Shown here: one piece after another, positions 51,723-60,402 of the stretch
Layout of the letters: each line of letters starts with the position of its first letter
Numbering within the stretch: position 1 is the first letter of the stretch
Assembly: GCF_902498845.1 (NCBI RefSeq)
Contig: NZ_CABVLM010000001.1
Coordinates: forward strand, 248,001 to 312,000
Reading direction: 5' to 3'
From: Pseudoalteromonas rhizosphaerae
GTDB taxonomy: Bacteria; Pseudomonadota; Gammaproteobacteria; Enterobacterales; Alteromonadaceae
Length of the DNA stretch: 64,000 bases
Position numbers and translations under genes: made by a program
The notes under the pieces: generated by a model
Told to the model about the DNA's origin: nothing
The model's input: only the letters and a program-made list of their open reading frames with translations
Database searches by the model: none

Positions 51723-53377
51723 TATTGTTTCCTCGGCGTTGGATCGGCAGGCAATGATTTATCAAAAATAAACATATTTGGTTGCTCATTTAAGCCACGC
51801 GAGAGTGGCTGTAGTTCTTCACTTAAACGCTTAAACTCTGAGAGCGTTTGTTGTAATTGTTGATGTAATGAGGAACCTTGTTGATAACTGGCCATGGTTT
51901 TTTCAAACTGTTTCATAGTGACATCAAATTGCTGCATACTTTTGGTCATTTCAGCAAAATTACGATTAATATCACCGGGTAAATCTTGGGTATCTTGTTT
52001 ACTTAACAATGTGCGCATTTCATTCGCCAGCGCTTGGTAATCAGCAAACGCGGAATCAATTTGCGCTAAGCTGTCTTCAATTTTTAAGTTTTTTACCTTA
52101 TTTAATACGTCAGACACTTGATCTGCTAATACGGTAATGCCACTGGAAACACTTGGAAATACTTGATATTGAGACAGTGTTTCTAACTTCGCAGCTGGGG
52201 CATCGTGGTAGATATCAAAATCGACATACACAGCACCGGTGAGTAAGTTGCCTGGTTTTAAAGAAGCGCGCATGCCATTTTTGATCCAACCATCAACACT
52301 GTTTTGCCAAAATTGTTTGGCTGAGGCATTATCGTGGTAAATGCGGCCATACTCTATTTTTATCAGTACTGGCACAGCGGTATTATCAGTTCTAAAGTGA
52401 GCGGGTTTGCCATCGATCATCACATTTGCAGGTGCTTTAACAACAGTACCGACGCGCATGCCACGATATTCAACCGGGGCTCCGGCACGTAAACCTCGAA
52501 TAGACTGTTCAAACTCAATTAGGTAATAGTCGAAATTATAAAAACGCTCCTCAAGAGCATCTTTGTAGCTGTTACTAAGCGAAAAGCTATGGCCTTCTTG
52601 GGCTAAATTACCCGGTGACTGTTGTTTAGGCAAGCCAACCGAGATCCCCCCTTTTAATAACCTGCTTAATGAACCTGTCTTTACATTAATTCCATCGGCA
52701 GATAAATCAATTTCAACACCCGTATTAACCCAGAAAATAGAATTTAAAGTGATCAGATTTTGATAAGGTTCGTTGATGAAAATACCGTACTTCATAGCTT
52801 GGTTTTTCCAATCAAATATAGCAGTTTCAATTTGACCAATTTTATAATTCTTAAAAAAGATACCGGTGCCGACATCCATAACCTCAGCATCATAACTGAG
52901 TAACGTAAAGCGACCGCCTTTGACATCTTTATCAATCAGCGCTGGCTCTTCTTGTAATTTAAAATGCTCTTTTGTTTTGCTACTTTCACCTGGCGAAAAC
53001 TCTAAATACACACCAGAAAGTAACGTGCTCATACCGCTGATACCCGTTTCATCAATACGCGGTTTTACTACCCATATTTTGGCATCTTCGGTGAGTAAGC
53101 CATCATAATGTTTATCAATTTGCGCACGAGCAATCACACTGTTTTTAGTATCAGAGAGACGAACATGATCTATTTGGCCTATTTTCACGCTCCGTACTTT
53201 TATTTCAGTCTTGCCTGCCACAATACCTTCAGCTTGAGGCATTGAAATATATATGGTTGCGCCTTTATTAGCTTGATATTGGTAAAGCATCCACACACCA
53301 ACTAGCAAAGCTATAACCGGGATGATCCAAATCGCAGAAATAATAGGTTCTTTTTTTATATTTGCCGTTTCGCTCAT
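51722..53377 (-). CDS. pqiB: PqiB, MCE-domain lipid transport protein
   Basis: 551 residues: one N-terminal membrane helix (about 12-30), then three MCE domains, seen as GIVAGKTEIKVRSVKIGQID, FFKNYKIGQIETAIFDWKN and GLRAGAPVEYRGMRVGTVVK, and a long C-terminal coiled coil that forms a needle spanning the periplasm. Works with PqiA and PqiC in envelope lipid traffic. Family-typical length. Confidence 0.94.
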   Translation of the reverse strand: MSETANIKKEPIISAIWIIPVIALLVGVWMLYQYQANKGATIYISMPQAEGIVAGKTEIKVRSVKIGQIDHVRLSDTKNSVIARAQIDKHYDGLLTEDAKIWVVKPRIDETGISGMSTLLSGVYLEFSPGESSKTKEHFKLQEEPALIDKDVKGGRFTLLSYDAEVMDVGTGIFFKNYKIGQIETAIFDWKNQAMKYGIFINEPYQNLITLNSIFWVNTGVEIDLSADGINVKTGSLSRLLKGGISVGLPKQQSPGNLAQEGHSFSLSNSYKDALEERFYNFDYYLIEFEQSIRGLRAGAPVEYRGMRVGTVVKAPANVMIDGKPAHFRTDNTAVPVLIKIEYGRIYHDNASAKQFWQNSVDGWIKNGMRASLKPGNLLTGAVYVDFDIYHDAPAAKLETLSQYQVFPSVSSGITVLADQVSDVLNKVKNLKIEDSLAQIDSAFADYQALANEMRTLLSKQDTQDLPGDINRNFAEMTKSMQQFDVTMKQFEKTMASYQQGSSLHQQLQQTLSEFKRLSEELQPLSRGLNEQPNMFIFDKSLPADPTPRKQ

Positions 53378-53386
53378 GCTGTTTCT

Positions 53387-54646
53387 CTAATTTATGGTCT
53401 TTTTATCATTGTTTGGCGAATCCCATAATAGCCGAGGATCAAACGCGTGTGCTGCCAACATTTGGCAAATCACCATGATAGTAAAAAATACAGTGCCTAA
53501 ACCTGGTGTTACCGACATTAAATTCCCAAGTTGCACTAAGGCTACTAGAATTGCGACAACAAATACATCGATCATGGACCATTTACCAATAAACTCAGTT
53601 AATTGATAAACTTTAGTATAGCCCTTTGTTTGGCCGTTAGCGGGTTTGCTAACCAAAAAGCATAAAAATGTTAAAATGAGCGCTTTAGCTAATGGTACTA
53701 CTACACTCGCTAAAAAAATGATTAATGCAATAGGGTATGAGCCTGCTTGCCACAGTGTTATTACCCCACCAATTAATGTTGAGGGGGATTCATCCCCCAA
53801 ACTAGTGGTGTACATTATTGGCAATAAATTTGCCGGAATATAACAGGCAATTGAAGTTATTAACCATGCCGTTGCTTTTTGTACGCTGTGGGGGTTTCTG
53901 ATATGGGTTTTGCTATTACAGCGAGAACAGTATTCGCTATCACTAAGTTGATGGCAGACATGACAGGCTCGAATGTTACTATCTATGGCACGATAAGAAA
54001 GTTTTGCGGCTGCAATTTCAGCCTGAGGCTGTACTTGATCCCATAATCGAGCACGATTTAAGTGTGCTAATGAGCCAATATAGAAGAGTACAAACGCGGC
54101 ATAGGCCCAAAAACTAACGCCAAAGCTGACTTCCGCTAGCGACATTATTTTTACCATGCTGACCAATACGCCGATTAAAAATATTTCTGACATTATCCAT
54201 GGCTCTAGCGCTAAGGTGAATTTGAGTAAGCGTCTGGCAATCGTTTGTGGAAGTACTTTAAGCAAGCCTAAATGCAGTGGGATCAAAATAGTGAGTAATG
54301 CCATTGGTAAACCAATAATACTAACATCAATAAAAATGCCTAATAAATCGCTGTCGTAATTAAACAAAATACGAGCAGCATCGGGCAAGGTAATCGTTTG
54401 TGTAATACCATTACTACTAAATGAGATAAAGGGATAAAACATACTGCTTAGCAGCATGAGTAAAGCACTGATACTGAGAGCAACAATACGACTGTCGTAA
54501 TTTATATTTGCTGCACAAAGCTTACTGTGGCAATGTGGACAAACAGCCATTTGTTTTGCAACTATGTGCGGAATATCAATAATAAGGTCACAATTAGGGC
54601 AGGCAGTTTGCAAAATTAATAACCACGTAGAAGTATTTAAGATCAA
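53387..54646 (-). CDS. pqiA: PqiA integral membrane protein
   Basis: 419 residues: two repeats of a cytoplasmic zinc ribbon and four membrane helices. Zinc sites are CPNC with CPHC at the start and CHVC with CSRC in the middle. Inner-membrane partner of PqiB, 9 bases upstream of it, first gene of the pqiABC operon. In E. coli the operon is induced by paraquat; control here is not visible. Confidence 0.92.
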   Translation of the reverse strand: MILNTSTWLLILQTACPNCDLIIDIPHIVAKQMAVCPHCHSKLCAANINYDSRIVALSISALLMLLSSMFYPFISFSSNGITQTITLPDAARILFNYDSDLLGIFIDVSIIGLPMALLTILIPLHLGLLKVLPQTIARRLLKFTLALEPWIMSEIFLIGVLVSMVKIMSLAEVSFGVSFWAYAAFVLFYIGSLAHLNRARLWDQVQPQAEIAAAKLSYRAIDSNIRACHVCHQLSDSEYCSRCNSKTHIRNPHSVQKATAWLITSIACYIPANLLPIMYTTSLGDESPSTLIGGVITLWQAGSYPIALIIFLASVVVPLAKALILTFLCFLVSKPANGQTKGYTKVYQLTEFIGKWSMIDVFVVAILVALVQLGNLMSVTPGLGTVFFTIMVICQMLAAHAFDPRLLWDSPNNDKKTIN

Positions 54647-54763
54647 GTTTGCATCAATTAACGGTTAAATACAAATGCGAAATTTGTTTAACTAGGCTAG
54701 CCTAATAAGAATGTTGTCATGCAATTTTACAGTTGCTAAAAAGCATCTACTCAATGGGGCTCA

Positions 54764-55540
54764 ATGAAGTATTTAACAGCGTTTATTTTAATTTTATACA
54801 GTTCTTATGCATTGAGCTTAACTGCGCCTAAAGCTAGCGATAGGATCACTGTTGCGGTCAGCCCTTCTTTACCTCCTTATGTATTTAGTGATGATGATAC
54901 CGGCTTGCAACTGCAGATTTTGAAATCTGCGTTTAAAGATCAAGGAATAACTAACCTAGATATCGTTTACATGTCTAATAAGCGTGCAGGGCAGTCCTTA
55001 GAACAAATGCAGGTCGATATTGCGATGAATTATGCGGGCGTGACGAGCCCTGCTATTTTTTCCAGTCAAAGTCTATTGGCTTATCAAAATGTAGCGGTGA
55101 GCCTGCAGAAAAATCATTTTAAAATTAACACTGTGTATGATTTATCGGGTAAGAGTGTTGTCGCCTTTCAAAATGCCACCGAATTTTTGCCGCCACCATT
55201 TAAAACATTAACAACTAAACTGAGTTCGTATGAAGAAGTTGTATACCAAGCGGCGCAGGTGGATCATTTAATGAAAGAGTGGGTTGATGTGGTGGTACTA
55301 GAGAAACGGGTGTTTTTACATTATTTACAGCAGTATAAAGAATCGCACCCAATTAAGCCTATTACTATACACCCTATATTTCCTGAGGCACCTCGCCCTG
55401 CCTACTTTAATAGTAAAGTGCTACAAGAGATTTTTGATACGGGACTTGCCCATATCATTGCAAATGGGCAGTACAGTAAAATTATGGCCTTTGATGGCAG
55501 CGATTATGCTCAGGCTGTAGAACCAAACTCAATCAAATAA
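54764..55540 (+). CDS. periplasmic binding protein, SBP family 3-like
   Basis: 258 residues with a signal peptide (KYLTAFILILYSSYALS). ITVAVSPSLPPYVFSDDDTG opens the first lobe; a typical YDLSGKSVVAFQNATEFLP marks the second lobe. No transporter genes adjoin it, so it may be a stand-alone sensor-like protein, as with the protein at 3210. Divergent from pqiA and convergent with the thioesterase gene, overlapping it by 12 bases. Confidence 0.82.
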   Translation: MKYLTAFILILYSSYALSLTAPKASDRITVAVSPSLPPYVFSDDDTGLQLQILKSAFKDQGITNLDIVYMSNKRAGQSLEQMQVDIAMNYAGVTSPAIFSSQSLLAYQNVAVSLQKNHFKINTVYDLSGKSVVAFQNATEFLPPPFKTLTTKLSSYEEVVYQAAQVDHLMKEWVDVVVLEKRVFLHYLQQYKESHPIKPITIHPIFPEAPRPAYFNSKVLQEIFDTGLAHIIANGQYSKIMAFDGSDYAQAVEPNSIK

Positions 55541-56344
55541 TGCTACTGTTTGGCGGGTAAGCGCAAGCAACTCACCGGATTGTGACCAAATACAGCCATC
55601 TTCTAAACCATAACCATCTTTACAGTGGTGAGTTACTGCTTCAAATCCAAGCCACTCGTCGGCTGCCAACTGCGGTGTTTTCACAAACTCTAAATACCAC
55701 GACATGCTACTGGCGGGCGCTGGTTGGTTAAACATTTGTAATAAAGTAGGCGGCCATGCATCCGTTAAGGCAATAATATGTGCCTCACTTAGTTCTGCTG
55801 GCGACTGTTTTAATTTCATCCAGCCGCCTAAATGCGACGTTTGGGCTGCTGTAAACGGCATTGCACCTTGCTGAGGACAAAGCGCGACATGTTGGAAGAA
55901 TTCCGGCATGGCACCTGACTGAAATGGTAAAGTGTAACGTTCATTAACCGGTTTTAGGCTCATTGTTTTTGTCACTGGTACCTTAATAGCTGAATCTCGC
56001 GATTTTGCAAAACACGCTTGTACGACCACGCTTACTTGGCCGTTCTGCAGCGCTTTAGCCAGTACTTGTGTGCTACTTTTTCCTTCCCGTAAAATTTCGA
56101 CGGAAAGAGAAAAATCAGCATCTGCTAATAAAGGACCTACAAAATTTGTACTAATAGATAACAAACGACGACTTGGTTCTATTTGTTGACGCATTGCCTG
56201 ATACAGTAATGAGGCTGATAAACCGCCAAAAGCAGTTCGACCTTGGCACCAGTTAGCAGGAAATTGCATTGTTGCGTAAGTTTGCTCTGAAGGGGGAAGC
56301 TGACCGATAAGTGCCGCTTGCTGTAGTAGTTGGTCAAAATGCAT
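55529..56344 (-). CDS. acyl-CoA thioesterase, double hot-dog fold (TesB-like)
   Basis: 271 residues from the ATG at 56344, which has an AAAGGATC ribosome site; a start at 56362 lacks one. Two hot-dog repeats are visible: WCQGRTAFGGLSASLLYQAM with LLSISTNFVGPLL, and the C-terminal MSWYLEFVKTPQ with EDGCIWSQSGELLALTRQTV. Hydrolyses acyl-CoA esters; chain-length preference unknown. Confidence 0.87.
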   Translation of the reverse strand: MHFDQLLQQAALIGQLPPSEQTYATMQFPANWCQGRTAFGGLSASLLYQAMRQQIEPSRRLLSISTNFVGPLLADADFSLSVEILREGKSSTQVLAKALQNGQVSVVVQACFAKSRDSAIKVPVTKTMSLKPVNERYTLPFQSGAMPEFFQHVALCPQQGAMPFTAAQTSHLGGWMKLKQSPAELSEAHIIALTDAWPPTLLQMFNQPAPASSMSWYLEFVKTPQLAADEWLGFEAVTHHCKDGYGLEDGCIWSQSGELLALTRQTVALFD

Positions 56345-56513
56345 AGTGATCCTTTGAGACATTTTTTATTTATTAGTGATTTTATAACACAGAAAAACTC
56401 ATCAGACCAGATTGTGAAATGGCCCCTAATGATGCAAAAAACGTCAATCCACACATTAATTAGGGTTATTTGCAAAATAAATTACAAAAAAGCACTTTTT
56501 TTTCATTTTTACA

Positions 56514-56542
56514 GTTGAATTAAGTTTGTGGCATCCCTATCT
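56514..56542 (+). promoter_or_regulatory. heat-shock (sigma-32) promoter of dnaK
   Basis: GTTGAAT-N14-CCCTATCT matches the sigma-32 consensus (CTTGAAA, 11-16 base spacer, CCCCATNT), with 7 of 8 bases in the -10. It lies 47 bases before the dnaK ATG. Confidence 0.75.
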
Positions 56543-56588
56543 ACTAGTCATCGAACGTATTAATGAATTTTGAAGTTGGAGATATTTC

Positions 56589-58505
56589 ATGGGTAAAATT
56601 ATCGGAATCGACTTAGGTACTACTAACTCTTGTGTTGCAGTACTTGATGGTGGCAAAGCACGTGTTATTGAAAACGCGGAAGGCGATCGTACCACTCCGT
56701 CTATTATAGCTTATACGCAAGACGGTGAAACTTTAGTAGGTCAATCTGCTAAACGTCAAGCGGTTACTAACCCGACAAACACATTATTTGCAATTAAGCG
56801 TTTAATTGGTCGTCGCTTTGAAGACGAAGAAGTACAACGTGATATCGGCATCATGCCTTTTAAAATTATCAAAGCAGATAATGGTGATGCATGGGTTGAA
56901 GCGGGCGGCGAAAAACGCGCTGCACCACAAATTTCAGCTGAAGTTTTGAAAAAAATGAAAAAAACAGCTGAAGACTTCTTAGGTGAAGCAGTAACTGAAG
57001 CGGTTATTACAGTACCTGCTTACTTTAATGATTCACAACGTCAAGCTACTAAAGATGCTGGGCGTATTGCAGGTCTTGAAGTTAAACGTATCATCAATGA
57101 GCCAACTGCTGCTGCCCTTGCTTATGGCATGGACAAAAACAAAGGCGAAAACGTTGTTGCAGTATATGACTTAGGTGGTGGTACTTTCGATTTATCAATC
57201 ATTGAAATTGATGAAGTTGAAGGTGAGCACACATTTGAAGTACTAGCTACAAATGGCGACACTCACTTAGGTGGTGAAGATTTCGATAACCGCGTAATCA
57301 ACTATTTAGTTGCTGAATTCAAAAAAGATCAAGGTTTAGACTTAAAAACTGATCCACTTGCAATGCAACGTGTTAAAGAAGCGGCTGAAAAAGCAAAAAT
57401 TGAATTATCATCTGCACAATCTACAGAAGTAAATCTTCCGTACGTAACTGCTGATGCAACTGGTCCTAAGCACATGAACGTGAAACTAACACGCGCTAAG
57501 CTTGAGTCACTAGTTGAAGATTTAGTAATGAAGTCACTAGAGCCATTAAAACGTGCCCTTGCTGATGCTGATTTATCAGTAAGCGACATTGACGACATCA
57601 TCCTTGTTGGTGGTCAAACACGTATGCCTTTAGTACAAAAAACAGTTGCTGATTTCTTCGGAAAAGAGCCACGTAAAGACGTTAACCCTGATGAAGCAGT
57701 AGCCGTGGGCGCAGCGATTCAAGGTGGTGTACTTGCTGGTGATGTGAAAGATGTACTATTACTAGACGTTTCGCCATTATCTCTAGGTATTGAGACTATG
57801 GGCTCTGTAATGACTGCGTTAATTGAGAAAAATACGACTATTCCAACGAAGAAATCGCAAACATTCTCAACTGCTGAAGATAATCAAGCCGCAGTAACTA
57901 TCCATGTCTTACAAGGTGAGCGTAAACGTGCTAGCGACAACAAATCACTAGGTCAATTTAACCTAGAAGGTATTCGTCCAGCACAACGTGGTACACCACA
58001 AATCGAAGTTACTTTTGATGTGGACGCTGATGGTATCTTACATGTATCTGCAAAAGATAAAGACACAGGTAAAGAGCAAAAAATCACCATTCAAGCATCT
58101 TCAGGCTTAAGCGATGAAGAAGTTGAAAAAATGGTTCGTGATGCCGAAGCACACGCAGAAGACGATAAAAAGTTTGAAGAGTTAGTAGCTGCACGTAACC
58201 AAGCTGATGCACTTGTTCACGGTACACGTAAGCAAATTGAAGAAGCGGGTGATGCACTGCCAAGCGAAGACAAAGACGCAATTGAAGCGGCTGTTGTTGA
58301 CCTTGAAGCTGCGATTAAGAGTGACAAAAAAGACGAGATTGAAGCAAAAACTCAAGCGCTTGCTGAAAAGTCACAAAAGTTAATGGAAATTGCACAAGCT
58401 AAAGCACAACAAGGTGGTGACGCCGGTGCCGAGCAGCAACAATCTGCGAAGAAAGATGACGACGTAGTGGATGCTGAGTTCGAAGAAGTTAAAGACGACA
58501 AGTAA
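56589..58505 (+). CDS. dnaK: chaperone DnaK (Hsp70)
   Basis: 638 residues, normal length. ATPase domain motifs [28 protein letters not shown] and [11 protein letters not shown]; substrate domain with [17 protein letters not shown]; acidic tail ending [13 protein letters not shown], the GrpE/Hsp70 C-terminal signature. Binds unfolded proteins with ATP-driven cycling together with DnaJ (next gene). A GTTGGAG ribosome site precedes the ATG. GrpE is not in this window. Confidence 0.98.
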   Translation: MGKIIGIDLGTTNSCVAVLDGGKARVIENAEGDRTTPSIIAYTQDGETLVGQSAKRQAVTNPTNTLFAIKRLIGRRFEDEEVQRDIGIMPFKIIKADNGDAWVEAGGEKRAAPQISAEVLKKMKKTAEDFLGEAVTEAVITVPAYFNDSQRQATKDAGRIAGLEVKRIINEPTAAALAYGMDKNKGENVVAVYDLGGGTFDLSIIEIDEVEGEHTFEVLATNGDTHLGGEDFDNRVINYLVAEFKKDQGLDLKTDPLAMQRVKEAAEKAKIELSSAQSTEVNLPYVTADATGPKHMNVKLTRAKLESLVEDLVMKSLEPLKRALADADLSVSDIDDIILVGGQTRMPLVQKTVADFFGKEPRKDVNPDEAVAVGAAIQGGVLAGDVKDVLLLDVSPLSLGIETMGSVMTALIEKNTTIPTKKSQTFSTAEDNQAAVTIHVLQGERKRASDNKSLGQFNLEGIRPAQRGTPQIEVTFDVDADGILHVSAKDKDTGKEQKITIQASSGLSDEEVEKMVRDAEAHAEDDKKFEELVAARNQADALVHGTRKQIEEAGDALPSEDKDAIEAAVVDLEAAIKSDKKDEIEAKTQALAEKSQKLMEIAQAKAQQGGDAGAEQQQSAKKDDDVVDAEFEEVKDDK

Positions 58506-58575
58506 TTGTTGTTAGCGCTTCGCCTAACTGAAAACACGATGACTGATATCGCAATTTAAGTTAGGATGAACAACT

Positions 58576-58608
58576 AAGGCGCGCGGGCTAAAGCTTGACG
58601 CGCCTTTT
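58576..58608 (+). terminator. hairpin after dnaK
   Basis: AAGGCGCG and CGCGCCTT form an 8-bp stem followed by TT, with a 15-base loop that contains a smaller AAGCTT palindrome. It may attenuate read-through into dnaJ, lowering DnaJ relative to DnaK. Confidence 0.6.
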
Positions 58609-58623
58609 GCATGTAAATTAGAT

Positions 58624-58666
58624 GATAAATCGATACGATTTATCGATTTATCCGCAGCAATGCTGC
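58624..58666. repeat. paired palindromes in the dnaK-dnaJ gap
   Basis: A perfect 12-bp inverted repeat GATAAATCGATA / TATCGATTTATC with a 5-base loop (58624-58652), then GCAGCA-A-TGCTGC (58654-58666). The second ends 26 bases before the dnaJ ATG. Could shape mRNA stability or bind a regulator. Confidence 0.55.
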
Positions 58667-58692
58667 AGTAAGAAAAGAGTAGTGTGATAGAT

Positions 58693-59835
58693 ATGTCAAA
58701 ACGCGATTATTATGAAGTCCTTGGAGTGGCAAAAGACGCCAGCGAAAGAGACGTAAAAAAAGCGTATAAACGCTTAGCGATGAAATATCATCCAGATCGT
58801 ACCGCAGGCGATAAAGAACTTGAAACTAAATTCAAGGAAGTAAAAGAAGCTTACGAGATCCTCACTGACAGTCAAAAACGTCAAATGTATGATCAATACG
58901 GCCATGCTGCGTTTGAACAAGGCGGTGGCGGTGGTGGTCATGGCGGCTTTGGTGGCGGCCATGGTGACTTTGGTGATGTATTTGGTGACGTGTTCGGTGA
59001 TATTTTTGGAGGCGGTGGTGGCCGTCGTCAATCGCGTCAGCAACGAGGTTCAGACCTACGTTACAACATGGACTTAAGCTTAGAAGAAGCGGTTCGTGGT
59101 AAAGAAGTAGAAATTAAAGTACCTACGTGGGTGAGCTGTGAGCCATGTGACGGCAGCGGTGCAAAAGCGGGTTCTAAACCGAAAACATGTACGACTTGTC
59201 ATGGTGCAGGCCAAGTGCAAATGCGCCAAGGTTTTTTTGCTGTGCAACAAACCTGTCCAACCTGTCAGGGCACTGGTCAGATAATTTCTGATCCATGTAA
59301 TAGCTGTCATGGTCAAGGCCGTGTGGAAAAAACCAAAACATTATCGGTTAAAATCCCAGCCGGGGTTGATACTGGCGACCGCATTCGTTTATCTGGCGAA
59401 GGTGAAGCAGGGGTACATGGTGCACCCGCTGGTGACTTGTATGTGCAGGTATCGGTACGTGAACACCGTATCTTTGAGCGTGATGGTAATAACCTATATT
59501 GTGAAGTGCCGATTGGGTTTACAACGGCTGCTCTTGGTGGCGAAATTGAAGTACCGACTTTAGATGGTCGTGCTAAATTGAAGATCCCAGCTGAGAGTCA
59601 AACGGGCAAAATGTTCCGTATGCGCGGTAAAGGTGTTAAGTCTGTCCGTAGTGGCGCAGTTGGTGACTTGATCTGTAAAGTGGTAATAGAAACACCCGTT
59701 AAGTTAAATGAACGCCAACGCGAGTTATTGCAAGAGCTTGAGCAAAGCATGGGTAAGGATGGTTCTAAAAACCGTCCAAAAGAAAAAGGCTTTTTTGATG
59801 GTGTAAAAAAGTTCTTTGATGATTTAACTAAGTAA
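58693..59835 (+). CDS. dnaJ: chaperone DnaJ (Hsp40)
   Basis: 380 residues from the ATG at 58693 ([11 protein letters not shown]); a GTG three codons upstream is less likely. J domain with HPD ([10 protein letters not shown]), glycine-phenylalanine linker, then four zinc repeats [32 protein letters not shown], and the C-terminal substrate domains. Co-chaperone that stimulates DnaK ATPase and delivers clients. Usual dnaK-dnaJ order. Confidence 0.98.
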   Translation: MSKRDYYEVLGVAKDASERDVKKAYKRLAMKYHPDRTAGDKELETKFKEVKEAYEILTDSQKRQMYDQYGHAAFEQGGGGGGHGGFGGGHGDFGDVFGDVFGDIFGGGGGRRQSRQQRGSDLRYNMDLSLEEAVRGKEVEIKVPTWVSCEPCDGSGAKAGSKPKTCTTCHGAGQVQMRQGFFAVQQTCPTCQGTGQIISDPCNSCHGQGRVEKTKTLSVKIPAGVDTGDRIRLSGEGEAGVHGAPAGDLYVQVSVREHRIFERDGNNLYCEVPIGFTTAALGGEIEVPTLDGRAKLKIPAESQTGKMFRMRGKGVKSVRSGAVGDLICKVVIETPVKLNERQRELLQELEQSMGKDGSKNRPKEKGFFDGVKKFFDDLTK

Positions 59836-59851
59836 TCACTCATTACTTACA

Positions 59852-59878
59852 AAATGGCGCTAATTAGCGCCATTTTTT
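59852..59878 (+). terminator. rho-independent terminator of dnaJ
   Basis: Perfect 10-bp stem AAATGGCGCT-AATT-AGCGCCATTT followed by TTT, 16 bases after the dnaJ stop. Confidence 0.9.
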
Positions 59879-60084
59879 ATTGGCTAACAAAAGCTTATTA
59901 ATCTGACAAAAATAAGCGCTTTGTTGACAACCTCGCAGTAATACATATTCATAATGCTACCTTTACAGAGCGATTAGGCTCGTTAATCACCTGTCACTTA
60001 ACGGCTATTTTATCTTATCAAATGAAATTTCGGCCCCTATATGGGTAATTAAATGCCATTGCTGCTTTATTTTGCATTACTTAT

Positions 60085-60103
60085 CGATATGATAATTAGT
60101 CTC
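60085..60103 (+). promoter_or_regulatory. possible Fur box upstream of feoA
   Basis: CGATATGATAATTAGTCTC shares the central ATGATAAT and about 12 of 19 positions with the Fur consensus. It lies 65 bases before feoA, a fitting place for iron repression of ferrous transport. The rest of 59879-60168 holds no gene that I can support. Confidence 0.4.
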
Positions 60104-60168
60104 ACTTGCATGATTGAATAATCGGCGTAAAATCAGCGCCATTGATGTATTAAATGAAATGAGATGGC

Positions 60169-60402
60169 ATGTTAACGTTAGACGAATTAGTAATTGGCCA
60201 ACATGGCTCTGTTGTAAGCATCGATCCTAATGCGAGTTTGTTGCGCCAGAAATTACTTGCAATGGGTTTAACGCCAGGCGCTCCTGTCCACGTATTGCGC
60301 TTTTCTCCATTTGGCGATCCGATGATTGTCAAAGTTCGCGGTACCGTTCTTAGTCTTCGTAAATCCGAGGCAAAATCAATTAATTTGGAACTCGCAGTAT
60401 GA
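60169..60402 (+). CDS. feoA: ferrous iron transport protein FeoA
   Basis: 77 residues with the SH3-like FeoA fold: LDELVIGQHGSVVSIDPNA, LLAMGLTPGAPVHVLRFSP and the terminal GTVLSLRKSEAKSINLEL. Small cytoplasmic partner of FeoB, needed for Fe(II) uptake. Its stop overlaps the feoB start (ATGA). Confidence 0.94.
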   Translation: MLTLDELVIGQHGSVVSIDPNASLLRQKLLAMGLTPGAPVHVLRFSPFGDPMIVKVRGTVLSLRKSEAKSINLELAV

